Assembly (NCBI RefSeq): GCF_016785945.1
Contig: NZ_JAEMEF010000010.1
Coordinates: 62,001 to 126,000 of the forward strand
Length of the DNA: 64,000 nucleotides
Source of the DNA: Olleya sediminilitoris
GTDB taxonomy: Bacteria > Bacteroidota > Bacteroidia > Flavobacteriales > Flavobacteriaceae
Direction: 5' to 3'
A program made the position numbers and the translations under genes. A model generated the notes under the pieces. The model was not told the DNA's origin and did not search any database. It saw nothing but the letters and a program-made list of their open reading frames with translations. This document shows, one piece after another, positions 35,732 to 43,744 of this stretch (the first letter of the stretch is position 1; each line of letters starts with the position of its first letter).

Positions 35732-36625
35732 ATGAAAAAAATAGTTGTCCTTATAGCCTTTGTTTTATGTTCTATAAATAGTACCATAGCTCAAGAATGG
35801 TTGACTTCTTATACGTTAGCTAAAAAATTAGCATTGGTTAAAAATAAAATGATGTTAGTTATTTGGGAGGATGCTGCTAATTATTCTTATCCTTTATTGG
35901 TGGATACTAAAGAGGGTTCTCAAATTGTTGTAGAGTTATTTGAAAGTGATAAAATAAAACAGTTGGTCTGGGAGTATTTTGTACCAGTTATAATTAACGA
36001 GTCTAATTATGATAAACTTTATCATGGTGGAGTTAAAAACAGGAGAGTTAGTTATATTGAAAGGTTTAATGATGACAAATTAAAAGTAATGGATCCCAAT
36101 GGAAACATATTAAATCTATCTGAAAGAGATGATTTTAGTATGACTAACATGTCGCTTTTAATACAGAAATACGCGCTAGACACTTCATTTTTATCAAATG
36201 AAATGAAGCAATATTTTGAACATAAAAATTATGCTTCAGCGTTTAGATTAGCTAATAAATATCTTGATTTTGCTATGTATGCAGAAGATTTTGTTAAAGA
36301 AGAATTAATAGCTTTATCAGATTTATATATGGATGAAGCTACAGATTTATTGAAGCTTAGCGATATAGAACATAAAGAGGCTTTACATCAAAAACAAGAG
36401 TTATTGAAAATTGAAGGTTTTTTAATAATAGGTAAATTTAAAAAGGCGCGTCGTTTTCTTAAAAAACATGAAACTGAATCAATTGACGACTTAAATCAAT
36501 CTTTGTTTTCGTTTTTAAATTATGTAACTTTTAGAGGCTTGGATGATATGGATCAAGCTATAAAATGGCGTGATAGTTTATCACAATCTGATTTAAATAA
36601 AGTTGAGTTGTTATTGAAAAAATAA
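35732..36625 (+). CDS. Secreted thioredoxin-fold-like protein without CxxC
   Basis: A 297-residue protein with signal peptide ending at STIAQ. Residues about 25-145 resemble a thioredoxin fold of the DUF255/thioredoxin-7 kind (NKMMLVIWEDAANYSYPLLVD, then VWEYFVPVIINES), but the redox CxxC is replaced by DAAN, so it is unlikely to be a disulfide enzyme. The C-terminal half is helical and charged. Function unknown. Confidence 0.6.
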   Translation: MKKIVVLIAFVLCSINSTIAQEWLTSYTLAKKLALVKNKMMLVIWEDAANYSYPLLVDTKEGSQIVVELFESDKIKQLVWEYFVPVIINESNYDKLYHGGVKNRRVSYIERFNDDKLKVMDPNGNILNLSERDDFSMTNMSLLIQKYALDTSFLSNEMKQYFEHKNYASAFRLANKYLDFAMYAEDFVKEELIALSDLYMDEATDLLKLSDIEHKEALHQKQELLKIEGFLIIGKFKKARRFLKKHETESIDDLNQSLFSFLNYVTFRGLDDMDQAIKWRDSLSQSDLNKVELLLKK

Positions 36626-36920
36626 TTAATAATTCTCAATAGGCTATGCTTCTCTTTTTTTAGAATAATTTTGTTTACACTTCATTTTGTTGTTGATTTT
36701 GTAGTTTATTGTTCTTTTTGTTGAAATTTTGTTGTAAATCATTGTTTTTTTTTCATTTAAGTTATTGATAGTAAGGTTAAATGTCTGTTCATCGGTTTTT
36801 TGTGCATTTTGACTAAAAATGTATAACTTGCATTATGATTAGTGTGAAATATATAGTATTTCATAATACTTTTGGAATCCTCTTAAACTGACTTTTAGCG
36901 TAACAATTAATTATACAATT
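36626..36920. other. Intergenic region rich in TTTTGTTG-like runs
   Basis: This 295-bp gap is very T-rich on the plus strand, with several TTTTGTTG or TTTTTGTTG variants between about 36670 and 36740. No reading frame, tRNA or strong hairpin is visible. A promoter element lies near its right end. Confidence 0.5.
36867..36874 (+). promoter_or_regulatory. -7 promoter element upstream of 36921
   Basis: TACTTTTG matches TAnnTTTG, 46 bp before the ATG at 36921. A partial inverted repeat GTATT/AATAC (36857-36869) overlaps its left side. Confidence 0.5.
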
Positions 36921-37829
36921 ATGATTAGGCAAAAAATAACATTAGTATTAGTTTTTACTTTTCTATTAACCACTTCAATGTTTTCTCAAACAAGAAGTAA
37001 AACAACCATTGTCGAAAATGTAAATGCTACCAAAGCAGGACTTATTCACGGGCTTAATAAAACAGGAGACACTATTGTATTAAAAAGTAATAAAGACATT
37101 TATAGGTTTACTTTTTTGTTTCATAATAAAAAAGAATCTATAATGATGGATTTAGGTAATAAGGAAGCTAAAATTCCATTACACCATTTTAATGTTGGTC
37201 GATATACTGTTGTGGCTTATCGTGAAGATGCTGTATATCCAATATCTTTAAATCGTATTCAAGATATTGCAAAACCAACTAACGCTGTAACAGATTTAGA
37301 AGAAGATGTTTTACGTGCTAGTTTATCTAAAGAAGAACAACGTAAACGTAGTATTACGCCAAGAGCATCTATTAATAAAGATACACGTTTGGCTAGTGCG
37401 ACTATTGAAGAAGATGAAATTTCTTTTGAAGAAAAATTGGCTAAAGAGCGTAAGTTAGTTGTCCTGAGACAAAGAGAATATAATGCACGCATCAAACGTG
37501 AAGTAGAAGCAAAGTCCATGAAAGAGCAAGTATTTGCTCAAGCTGAAGCTAATAAAAAAGTATCAGAACAAAAAAGATTGGCAAAACAAGAAGCTAAACG
37601 TCATGAAATTAAAGAAAAAGAAGTTAATACTGTTGCAGCACGTTACAAGCGTAACCAACGTATTTTAAAACAGCATGCAGCCACTTTAGCTAGCTCAAAA
37701 AAAAAAGTTGATACTAAAGAGGTGAAATACAATATTTCTGAAATAAATAATAACAGTCTAGAAAAACAAACTAGAGAAGAATACAGAAAACAAAATTTAA
37801 GACCAAACGGATTACCTTACGAAGATTAA
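36921..37829 (+). CDS. Secreted coiled-coil protein, unknown function
   Basis: A 302-residue protein with signal peptide ending at SMFSQ. The first 110 mature residues are beta-rich (IVLKSNKDIYRFTFLFHNK, FNVGRYTVVAYRED); residues about 130-260 are strongly charged and helical (FEEKLAKERKLVVLRQREY, KRLAKQEAKRHEIKEKE), likely a coiled coil. I recognise no family. It ends four bases inside the convergent namZ gene. Confidence 0.65.
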   Translation: MIRQKITLVLVFTFLLTTSMFSQTRSKTTIVENVNATKAGLIHGLNKTGDTIVLKSNKDIYRFTFLFHNKKESIMMDLGNKEAKIPLHHFNVGRYTVVAYREDAVYPISLNRIQDIAKPTNAVTDLEEDVLRASLSKEEQRKRSITPRASINKDTRLASATIEEDEISFEEKLAKERKLVVLRQREYNARIKREVEAKSMKEQVFAQAEANKKVSEQKRLAKQEAKRHEIKEKEVNTVAARYKRNQRILKQHAATLASSKKKVDTKEVKYNISEINNNSLEKQTREEYRKQNLRPNGLPYED

Positions 37830-39070
37830 TTGTATAATAAGTAAGGTTTACGTTTAGTCATAAAATCATTCAAGCCACTTGTCCAAGTGGCTTTTATTTT
37901 GTCTTCACTCCAACCAGCTTCAATTTGTTCTTGTAATTTTTTTGTTCCAGCTAATTTTGTAAAAAAGCCATTCTTAATAAAAAATGCGCCTTTATCATTG
38001 GTGCTATTATATGCATTTATAAGATAGCTTAGGTTAAGCTTAGATAAAGGTTTGTTACCACTTAAATTATATCCATGACATATTTTGTTTTCATGCTTAG
38101 GGTATTTTGCTCCAGCATTAGATTTAGGGGTAAAGCTATACGATGTCTGAGGTAAAAATGGAGAACCATAAACTTGAAACTGTAAATCTGTACCACGACC
38201 AGCACTAACATTAGTCCCTTCAAAAAAACATAAACTTGGATATAAATTTATAGCTTGAGCATTAGGTAAATTTGGAGAGGGTTTAATAGGTAGATCATAC
38301 GTCATTTGTCTGTTGTAGTTTTTAATAGTTATAACTTCTAACATACAAGTTACCTTATTTTTTAACCAATGCTCACCATTAATCATTTGTGCATACTCAC
38401 CAATTGTTAGGCCATGTACAACAGGTATTGGATGCATACCGACAAAACTAGTGTGTTCTTTTTCTAGAATTGGACCATCAATATAATGGCCATTTGGGTT
38501 TGGTCTGTCTAATACAATTAAAGTTTTGTTTTGTTCAGCACAAGCTTCCATGACATAATGTAAAGATGATATGTAGGTGTAAAAACGCGCACCTACATCT
38601 TGAATATCAAAAATTATAATATCAATATCTTTTAATTGTGCAACGCTTGGTTTTTTATTTTTTCCGTATAATGATACAATAGGTAAGCCTGTTTTAGTAT
38701 CTATACCATCTTTAACCACTTCACCTGCATCTGCTTGACCTCTAAAACCATGTTCTGGTGCAAAGACTTTTTTTACAGTTACGTTTAAATCTAAAAGACT
38801 ATCTACTAAATGTGTATATGTTTCTTTTTTAAAAACTACACTTGTTTGGTTAGCTACTACACCAACACGTTTGTCTTTTAGCAAAGGTAAATAGGCTTTG
38901 GTTTGATTTGCTCCAACAATAATTGGCTTATCTATAGAGTTATCAGTAGTAATTTCGGCTTTAGCCAAAATAGCAGTTGTTTCAGTAATATTATTTTTCG
39001 TTTTATAAGCACAAGAATTTAGTACCATAACAAATAATAAAACTGTATTTTTGAAAATATTAAATCGCAT
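37826..39070 (-). CDS. namZ: Exo-beta-N-acetylmuramidase NamZ-like lipoprotein (DUF1343)
   Basis: A 414-residue lipoprotein (lipobox Cys20, LNSC). DUF1343 proteins include NamZ, a glycoside hydrolase that releases N-acetylmuramic acid from the non-reducing ends of peptidoglycan glycans. Seen here: RVGVVANQTSVV, KKVFAPEHGFRG, DIIIFDIQDVGARFYTYI with the acidic active-site cluster, and VLDRPNPNGHYIDGP. The extra-cytoplasmic lipid anchor fits cell-wall recycling. It is divergent from the LolC/E-like permease gene with only eight bases between start codons. Confidence 0.9.
   Translation of the reverse strand: MRFNIFKNTVLLFVMVLNSCAYKTKNNITETTAILAKAEITTDNSIDKPIIVGANQTKAYLPLLKDKRVGVVANQTSVVFKKETYTHLVDSLLDLNVTVKKVFAPEHGFRGQADAGEVVKDGIDTKTGLPIVSLYGKNKKPSVAQLKDIDIIIFDIQDVGARFYTYISSLHYVMEACAEQNKTLIVLDRPNPNGHYIDGPILEKEHTSFVGMHPIPVVHGLTIGEYAQMINGEHWLKNKVTCMLEVITIKNYNRQMTYDLPIKPSPNLPNAQAINLYPSLCFFEGTNVSAGRGTDLQFQVYGSPFLPQTSYSFTPKSNAGAKYPKHENKICHGYNLSGNKPLSKLNLSYLINAYNSTNDKGAFFIKNGFFTKLAGTKKLQEQIEAGWSEDKIKATWTSGLNDFMTKRKPYLLYN
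39046..39053 (+). promoter_or_regulatory. -7 promoter element of the LolC/E-like permease gene
   Basis: TATTTTTG matches TAnnTTTG, 25 bp before the TTG start at 39079, and lies wholly inside the first codons of the divergent namZ gene. Confidence 0.55.
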
Positions 39071-39078
39071 AATCTAGT

Positions 39079-40314
39079 TTGAATTTCGAGTTTTTTATAG
39101 CTAAACGCATAATTGATAGTAAAGCGTATAAAAGTAGTATATCAGCACCAATAATAAAAATTGGTATTGTAGCAATTGCTTTGGGAATTATTGTAATGAT
39201 GATTGCTATAGCAACTGGTATTGGGTTGCAACAAAAAATCAGAGAAAAAGTAATTGCTTTTAATGGACATAGTATCATTCAAAATTACGATAATAATCAG
39301 TCCGAAGAAAGTATACGTCCAATATCTACCAATCAGGATTTTTATCCAAATTTTTCTAGTGTTCCTGGTGTGACTCATATTCAGGCTACAGCAACTAAAT
39401 CTGGGATAATTAGGTTAGAAAACGATTTTGAATACGTCGTTATAAAAGGTGTTGGTCAAGATTATGATTGGCAATATTTTAAAGAGTTTTTAATAGAAGG
39501 AGAACTGCCAAACTATACAGACGGATTAAATCAAGACATTTTAATTTCTCAGTATTTAGCCAACAGACTTAAGCTAAAACTTAAAGATCGTATAAATACT
39601 TATTTTTTAAGAGAAGACACAACAAAACCACCAAGAAGTATAACTTTTAATATTGTTGGTATTTATAATTCTGGTTTACAAGAAATGGATCAATTATATG
39701 TCATTGGAGACATTAATCATATTAAGCGACTAAACAAATGGGATGATGACCAAGTTGGACGTTTTGAAGTTTTTATAGACGATTATGATAATCTAGAAAC
39801 CACAGGAAATGCTATATTTATAGCAGTACCATCCACTTTAAATGCAAAAACAGTAGACAGAGAATATCCATTCATTTTTGATTGGATAAAAATTTTTGAC
39901 AATAATATCTATGCTATAATAGGTATCATGATTTTAGTAGCAGGTATAAACATGATAACAGCTTTGTTGGTTTTAATTCTAGAACGTACCCAAATGATAG
40001 GTGTTCTAAAAGCATTAGGAAGTGCCAATACCAGTATACGTAAAATCTTTTTATACAACGCAAGTTATCTAATATTAAAAGGTCTGTTTTGGGGTAATTT
40101 AATAGGATTAACCTTATTGCTTTTACAAAAATACTTTGGACTTTTTCCTTTAGATCCACAAACCTATCACGTCTCTGCAGTGCCTGTGTATATAAACATA
40201 GGTTACATAATAGCATTAAATATTGGGACCTTTGTATTATGTCTATTAATGCTATTAATACCATCTTACATTATCTCAAAAATATCTCCAGTAAAAGCTA
40301 TTAGATTTGATTAA
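39079..40314 (+). CDS. LolC/LolE-like ABC transporter permease
   Basis: A 411-residue inner-membrane permease: one N-terminal span (IVAIALGIIVMMIAIATGIGL), a periplasmic domain of about 220 residues, and three C-terminal spans beginning at IIGIMILVAGINMITALLVLI, followed by the cytoplasmic ERTQMIGVLKALG coupling helix. This is the LolC/E lipoprotein-release topology. The conserved N-terminus NFEFFIAKRIIDSKAYKSS shows that translation begins at the TTG at 39079. The matching ATPase (LolD) is not adjacent. Confidence 0.85.
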   Translation: MNFEFFIAKRIIDSKAYKSSISAPIIKIGIVAIALGIIVMMIAIATGIGLQQKIREKVIAFNGHSIIQNYDNNQSEESIRPISTNQDFYPNFSSVPGVTHIQATATKSGIIRLENDFEYVVIKGVGQDYDWQYFKEFLIEGELPNYTDGLNQDILISQYLANRLKLKLKDRINTYFLREDTTKPPRSITFNIVGIYNSGLQEMDQLYVIGDINHIKRLNKWDDDQVGRFEVFIDDYDNLETTGNAIFIAVPSTLNAKTVDREYPFIFDWIKIFDNNIYAIIGIMILVAGINMITALLVLILERTQMIGVLKALGSANTSIRKIFLYNASYLILKGLFWGNLIGLTLLLLQKYFGLFPLDPQTYHVSAVPVYINIGYIIALNIGTFVLCLLMLLIPSYIISKISPVKAIRFD

Positions 40315-40321
40315 ATAATTT

Positions 40322-40433
40322 GGGCGTTACCCTTAACTTGAAAAAAAATCAAGTTAAGGGTCGCGTCATCCACTATATCTTTTTTGCGCATAAGCGCGCA
40401 CAAAAAAGGATGTCGTTACTACCGCTAACGCAA
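40322..40433. repeat. Interspersed palindromic element with nested hairpins
   Basis: A roughly 112-bp element. Outer arms GCGTTA (40324-40329) and TAACGC (40426-40431) enclose two hairpins: a perfect 12-bp stem CCCTTAACTTGA (40330-40341) / TCAAGTTAAGGG (40349-40360) with an A7 loop, and a second with ATC plus six T and GCGC (40377-40389) against GCGC ... six A plus GGAT (40394-40411). From memory, elements that begin GGGCGTT and end TAACGC are scattered through many flavobacterial genomes. No gene fits inside. The rest of the 290-bp gap (40434-40573) shows nothing else. Confidence 0.65.
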
Positions 40434-40573
40434 CCTATCCTAAGGCAAGTAATTAAAATAAAGTACAGCTTAAACTTAAGGTTTTAGTAGTTATCATAAT
40501 GTTAAAATTAGGAACTAAAAATAACAGTTTATTAAGTGTTCAATCAAATGGAACATAAAACAAAAAGATTACT

Positions 40574-40581
40574 TATTTTTG
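40574..40581 (+). promoter_or_regulatory. -7 promoter element of the cysteine-synthase-family gene
   Basis: TATTTTTG matches TAnnTTTG, 23 bp before the ATG at 40605. Confidence 0.6.
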
Positions 40582-40604
40582 CAAAATAAAATAAAAAGTA
40601 AAGC

Positions 40605-41585
40605 ATGCAATACGCAAACAATATACTAGAAACCATTGGAAACACACCATTAGTAAAATTAAACAAGCTAACTGAAGAGCTACCATGTTTAGTACTATCT
40701 AAATACGAAACCTTTAACCCAGGAAACTCTGTTAAAGATCGTATGGCATTACAAATGATTGAAGATGCAGAAGCAGATGGACGTTTAAAACCAGGAGGAA
40801 CTATTATAGAAGGAACCTCAGGTAACACAGGAATGGGATTAGCGTTAGCAGCAATAATCAAAGGTTACAAATGTATATTTGTAATGGCAGACAAACAAAG
40901 TAAAGAAAAAGTAGACATACTAAAAGCAGTAGGAGCAGAAGTAGTCGTATGTCCAACAGCAGTTGAGCCTGAAGATCCAAGATCTTACTATTCTGTATCA
41001 AAAAGATTAAGCACAGAAATAGAAAACAGTTGGTACGTAAACCAATACGATAATCCAAGTAACGCAAAAGCACATTACCAAAGTACAGGACCAGAAATTT
41101 GGAAACAAACTGAAGGTAAAATAACACACTTTGTCGTTGGTGTTGGAACAGGAGGAACCATATCTGGAGTCGGTAAATATCTAAAAGAACAAAATCCTGA
41201 TATCAAAGTTTGGGGAATAGATACTTACGGATCAGTATTTAAAAAATATCACGAAACAGGTGTTTTTGATGAAAACGAAATCTATCCATATGTAACAGAA
41301 GGAATCGGAGAAGATATCTTGCCAAAAAATGTTGACTTTGATATTATTGATGGATTTACAAAAGTAACAGATAAAGATGCAGCAGTTTATACTCAGAGAC
41401 TATCCAAAGAAGAAGGAATGTTTTTAGGTAATAGTGCAGGAGCAGCAATAAAAGGAGTATTACAATTAAAAGAACACTTTACAAAAGATGATGTTGTTGT
41501 GGTTTTATTTCATGATCATGGAAGTCGTTATGTTGGTAAAATGTTTAATGACGACTGGATGCGCGAAAAAGGATACATTGAGTAG
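40605..41585 (+). CDS. PLP-dependent cysteine synthase family protein
   Basis: A 326-residue fold-type II PLP enzyme of the CysK/CysM/cystathionine beta-synthase family. ETIGNTPLVKLNKL is the N-terminal hallmark, Lys44 in NPGNSVKDR forms the Schiff base, EGTSGNTGMGLA binds the substrate carboxylate, and GVGTGGTISGVG the cofactor phosphate. It lacks the CBS domains of cystathionine beta-synthase. It makes cysteine from O-acetylserine and sulfide, or acts in reverse transsulfuration; which one is not decided. Followed by a strong terminator. Confidence 0.9.
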   Translation: MQYANNILETIGNTPLVKLNKLTEELPCLVLSKYETFNPGNSVKDRMALQMIEDAEADGRLKPGGTIIEGTSGNTGMGLALAAIIKGYKCIFVMADKQSKEKVDILKAVGAEVVVCPTAVEPEDPRSYYSVSKRLSTEIENSWYVNQYDNPSNAKAHYQSTGPEIWKQTEGKITHFVVGVGTGGTISGVGKYLKEQNPDIKVWGIDTYGSVFKKYHETGVFDENEIYPYVTEGIGEDILPKNVDFDIIDGFTKVTDKDAAVYTQRLSKEEGMFLGNSAGAAIKGVLQLKEHFTKDDVVVVLFHDHGSRYVGKMFNDDWMREKGYIE

Positions 41586-41604
41586 TTTTAAGCTCCAATA
41601 ATTA

Positions 41605-41640
41605 AATAAAAAAAACTCACAATTTACATTGTGAGTTTTT
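41605..41640. terminator. Bidirectional intrinsic terminator
   Basis: A perfect 13-bp stem AAAAACTCACAAT (41611-41623) / ATTGTGAGTTTTT (41628-41640) with loop TTAC. The A-rich left arm and T-rich right arm terminate both the cysteine-synthase-family gene and the convergent gene at 41650-42060. Confidence 0.9.
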
Positions 41641-41649
41641 ATTATTTAA

Positions 41650-42060
41650 CTACTTAATAATTTTCATTGTAATGGATCCAGAGGCGTTATTATATTTGTC
41701 AGATATAATTACTGTTTTATAGCCATCTAGCTTTATAGTGTATAGATTGTCTTTTTTTATTTCAGAACGATAAAAACTGAATTGTTTTTCAATGTCATCA
41801 AATGTTATTTTTAACGTGTATTGTATATCAGAGTGATATTTACGGTTTTTATCTTCAGGAGGTGCATCATACCACCATTCTTCAATTAAATCCGTTAATT
41901 CAATAGTTATAAATTCATTTTGATAACCAACATTAGTAATAGTATTGTTTTTAAGAGTAAAAGTTTCTCCAAAAACGATATCAAATTTGTCTTGAGCAAA
42001 CATACTAATTTGCATAAAAAGTGAAATTATAAACAAATAATGTTTTTTGGTTAAATGCAT
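41650..42060 (-). CDS. Small secreted beta-rich protein, unknown function
   Basis: A 136-residue protein with signal peptide ending at QISMFAQ. The mature 114 residues alternate strands (FTLKNNTITNVGYQNEFITIEL, TLKITFDDIEKQFSFYRSE). No family is recognised. The gene is a single unit between two longer plus-strand genes; no clear -7 element lies upstream of its ATG at 42060. Confidence 0.6.
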   Translation of the reverse strand: MHLTKKHYLFIISLFMQISMFAQDKFDIVFGETFTLKNNTITNVGYQNEFITIELTDLIEEWWYDAPPEDKNRKYHSDIQYTLKITFDDIEKQFSFYRSEIKKDNLYTIKLDGYKTVIISDKYNNASGSITMKIIK

Positions 42061-42169
42061 ATTAGTATAAATATAGTGTTAATAAATATTAGTCTAATTT
42101 AATCAATTAAATGGTTATGAGTAATTAACGTTATTAAATCAATTTTAGCAATTGTAAAAAGGTTTGTTC

Positions 42170-42195
42170 TTACAAATTATTCTGCTAATTTGTAA
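42170..42195 (+). promoter_or_regulatory. Inverted repeat in the DUF2851 leader
   Basis: TTACAAATTA (42170-42179) and TAATTTGTAA (42186-42195) form a perfect 10-bp inverted repeat with a six-base loop, 28 bp before the ATG. No T-run follows, so it is a candidate operator or leader hairpin, not a terminator. Confidence 0.4.
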
Positions 42196-42223
42196 ATATC
42201 AATCACTAGTCTTACATTTAAAC

Positions 42224-43498
42224 ATGCAAGAAGATTTTTTACATTATCTCTGGAAGTTTAAAAAGTTTGATACTCAAAACTTAAAAACTACTAATAATGA
42301 AGCCGTATTAATAAATTCAATAGGTTCGCATAACCAGCATTCTGGACCTGATTTTTTTAACGGTCAAATTACTATTGATAATCAGCTTTGGGCAGGGAAT
42401 ATAGAGATACACATTAAATCTAGCGATTGGTTTGTACATAATCATGAAGTAGATCCTAATTATGACAACGTAATATTACATGTCGTTTGGGAACATGATA
42501 CAGAAGTATTCCGTAAAAATAACACTCTAATACCAACCATCCAACTTAGGGATTATGTCTCAGTAAGAGCATTAAATAATTATTATAAATTATTTAATAA
42601 AAATCAAACCTGGATTAATTGCGAAAATACTATCCCAAAAGTAGATTCTTTTAAAGTTAATAATTGGTTAGAACGCTTGTTTTTTGAACGTTTAGAACGT
42701 AAGTCAAAAGATATTGAAGTCTTACTGAAAACATCTAACAATAATTTTGAAGCAGTATTGTTTAAATTACTTGCTAAAAACTTTGGATTAAAAGTCAATA
42801 GTGATGCGTTTTTAAGTTTAGCAAATAGTATTGATTTTTCAATAGTCAGAAAGCAACAAAATAATTTACAAAGTTTAGAGGCTTTATTTTTTGGCCAAGC
42901 TAATATGTTGGACAAAGATGTTCAAGAGGCATATTATATAAACCTTCAAAAAGATTATGCGTTTTTAAAGCAAAAATTTGGGTTAGATAATAAAAGTGTC
43001 ATTCCGTTTCAGTTTTTTAGATTACGTCCACCAAATTTTCCAACCATTAGATTGTCACAATTAGCAAATCTATATCATGTGCATCAAAATTTGTTTTCAA
43101 AAGTCATTGCATTAGATACTTTAACCGATATTTACAAACTATTCTCTGTGTCAACATCAACTTTTTGGGAGGATCATTACACATTTGATAAAGTTTCAAA
43201 AACTAGTAAAAAGAAAATCACCAAAAGTTTTATAAACTTACTATTAATAAATACAATCATTCCGCTTAAATTCTGTTATGCAAAGCAACAAGGTAAAGCT
43301 ATTGACGATACAATTATTAAGCTTATAGAGCAATTAAAGCCAGAAAAAAACAGCATTGTAGATAAGTTTAAAGTTTTAAAAGTAAAATCAGAATCTGCTT
43401 TACAAAGTCAGGCTTTAATTCAACTTAAAAATAATTATTGTGACAAAAATATGTGCTTAAAATGTGTAATTGGTAATTCTATACTAACGCAAAATTAA
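42224..43498 (+). CDS. DUF2851-family protein
   Basis: A cytosolic protein of 424 residues from the ATG at 42224, where the family's usual opening QEDFLHYLWKFKKFD begins; an upstream in-frame ATG at 42164 would add 20 hydrophobic residues that do not fit and overlap the inverted repeat. Further motifs: GSHNQHSGPDFFNGQITI, GNIEIHIKSSDWFVHNH, LHVVWEHD, RPPNFPTIRLSQLA, and a C-terminal cysteine pair in NYCDKNMCLKC. The family is widespread in Bacteroidota with unknown function; the fold has been suggested to be nuclease-like. Likely co-transcribed with the two genes that follow. Confidence 0.85.
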   Translation: MQEDFLHYLWKFKKFDTQNLKTTNNEAVLINSIGSHNQHSGPDFFNGQITIDNQLWAGNIEIHIKSSDWFVHNHEVDPNYDNVILHVVWEHDTEVFRKNNTLIPTIQLRDYVSVRALNNYYKLFNKNQTWINCENTIPKVDSFKVNNWLERLFFERLERKSKDIEVLLKTSNNNFEAVLFKLLAKNFGLKVNSDAFLSLANSIDFSIVRKQQNNLQSLEALFFGQANMLDKDVQEAYYINLQKDYAFLKQKFGLDNKSVIPFQFFRLRPPNFPTIRLSQLANLYHVHQNLFSKVIALDTLTDIYKLFSVSTSTFWEDHYTFDKVSKTSKKKITKSFINLLLINTIIPLKFCYAKQQGKAIDDTIIKLIEQLKPEKNSIVDKFKVLKVKSESALQSQALIQLKNNYCDKNMCLKCVIGNSILTQN

Positions 43499-43510
43499 TT
43501 ATCTTGCAGT

Positions 43511-43738
43511 ATGCAATTTTTATACAAACCAATACATTATTTTCAAAAACGTGGGTATCATGTTTGTCAACGTATTGCAGATCGTTTAGGTATAAGAGCC
43601 AAAGTAGTACGTACTAGTTTTATGTATTTGACGTTTGCAACCTTAGGTTTTGGCTTTGCATTATATTTGTTTTTAGCCTTTTGGATGCGCATTAAAGATA
43701 TTATTTACACAAAACGATCTTCAGTTTTTGATCTTTAA
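43511..43738 (+). CDS. PspC-domain small membrane protein
   Basis: A 75-residue protein with the PspC shape: a short N-terminal segment (RGYHVCQRIADRLGIRAKVVRTSFM) followed by one membrane helix (LTFATLGFGFALYLFLAFWM). PspC-type proteins act in envelope-stress signalling in enterobacteria; here only the short domain exists. It lies 12 bp after the DUF2851 gene and 6 bp before the K+ channel gene. Confidence 0.75.
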   Translation: MQFLYKPIHYFQKRGYHVCQRIADRLGIRAKVVRTSFMYLTFATLGFGFALYLFLAFWMRIKDIIYTKRSSVFDL

Positions 43739-43744
43739 AACCAT

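Noticed and set aside
36626-36920. T-rich TTTTGTTG runs as a possible repeat array or CRISPR
   Set aside because: The units differ in length and sequence and have no regular spacing; this looks like low-complexity AT-rich DNA.
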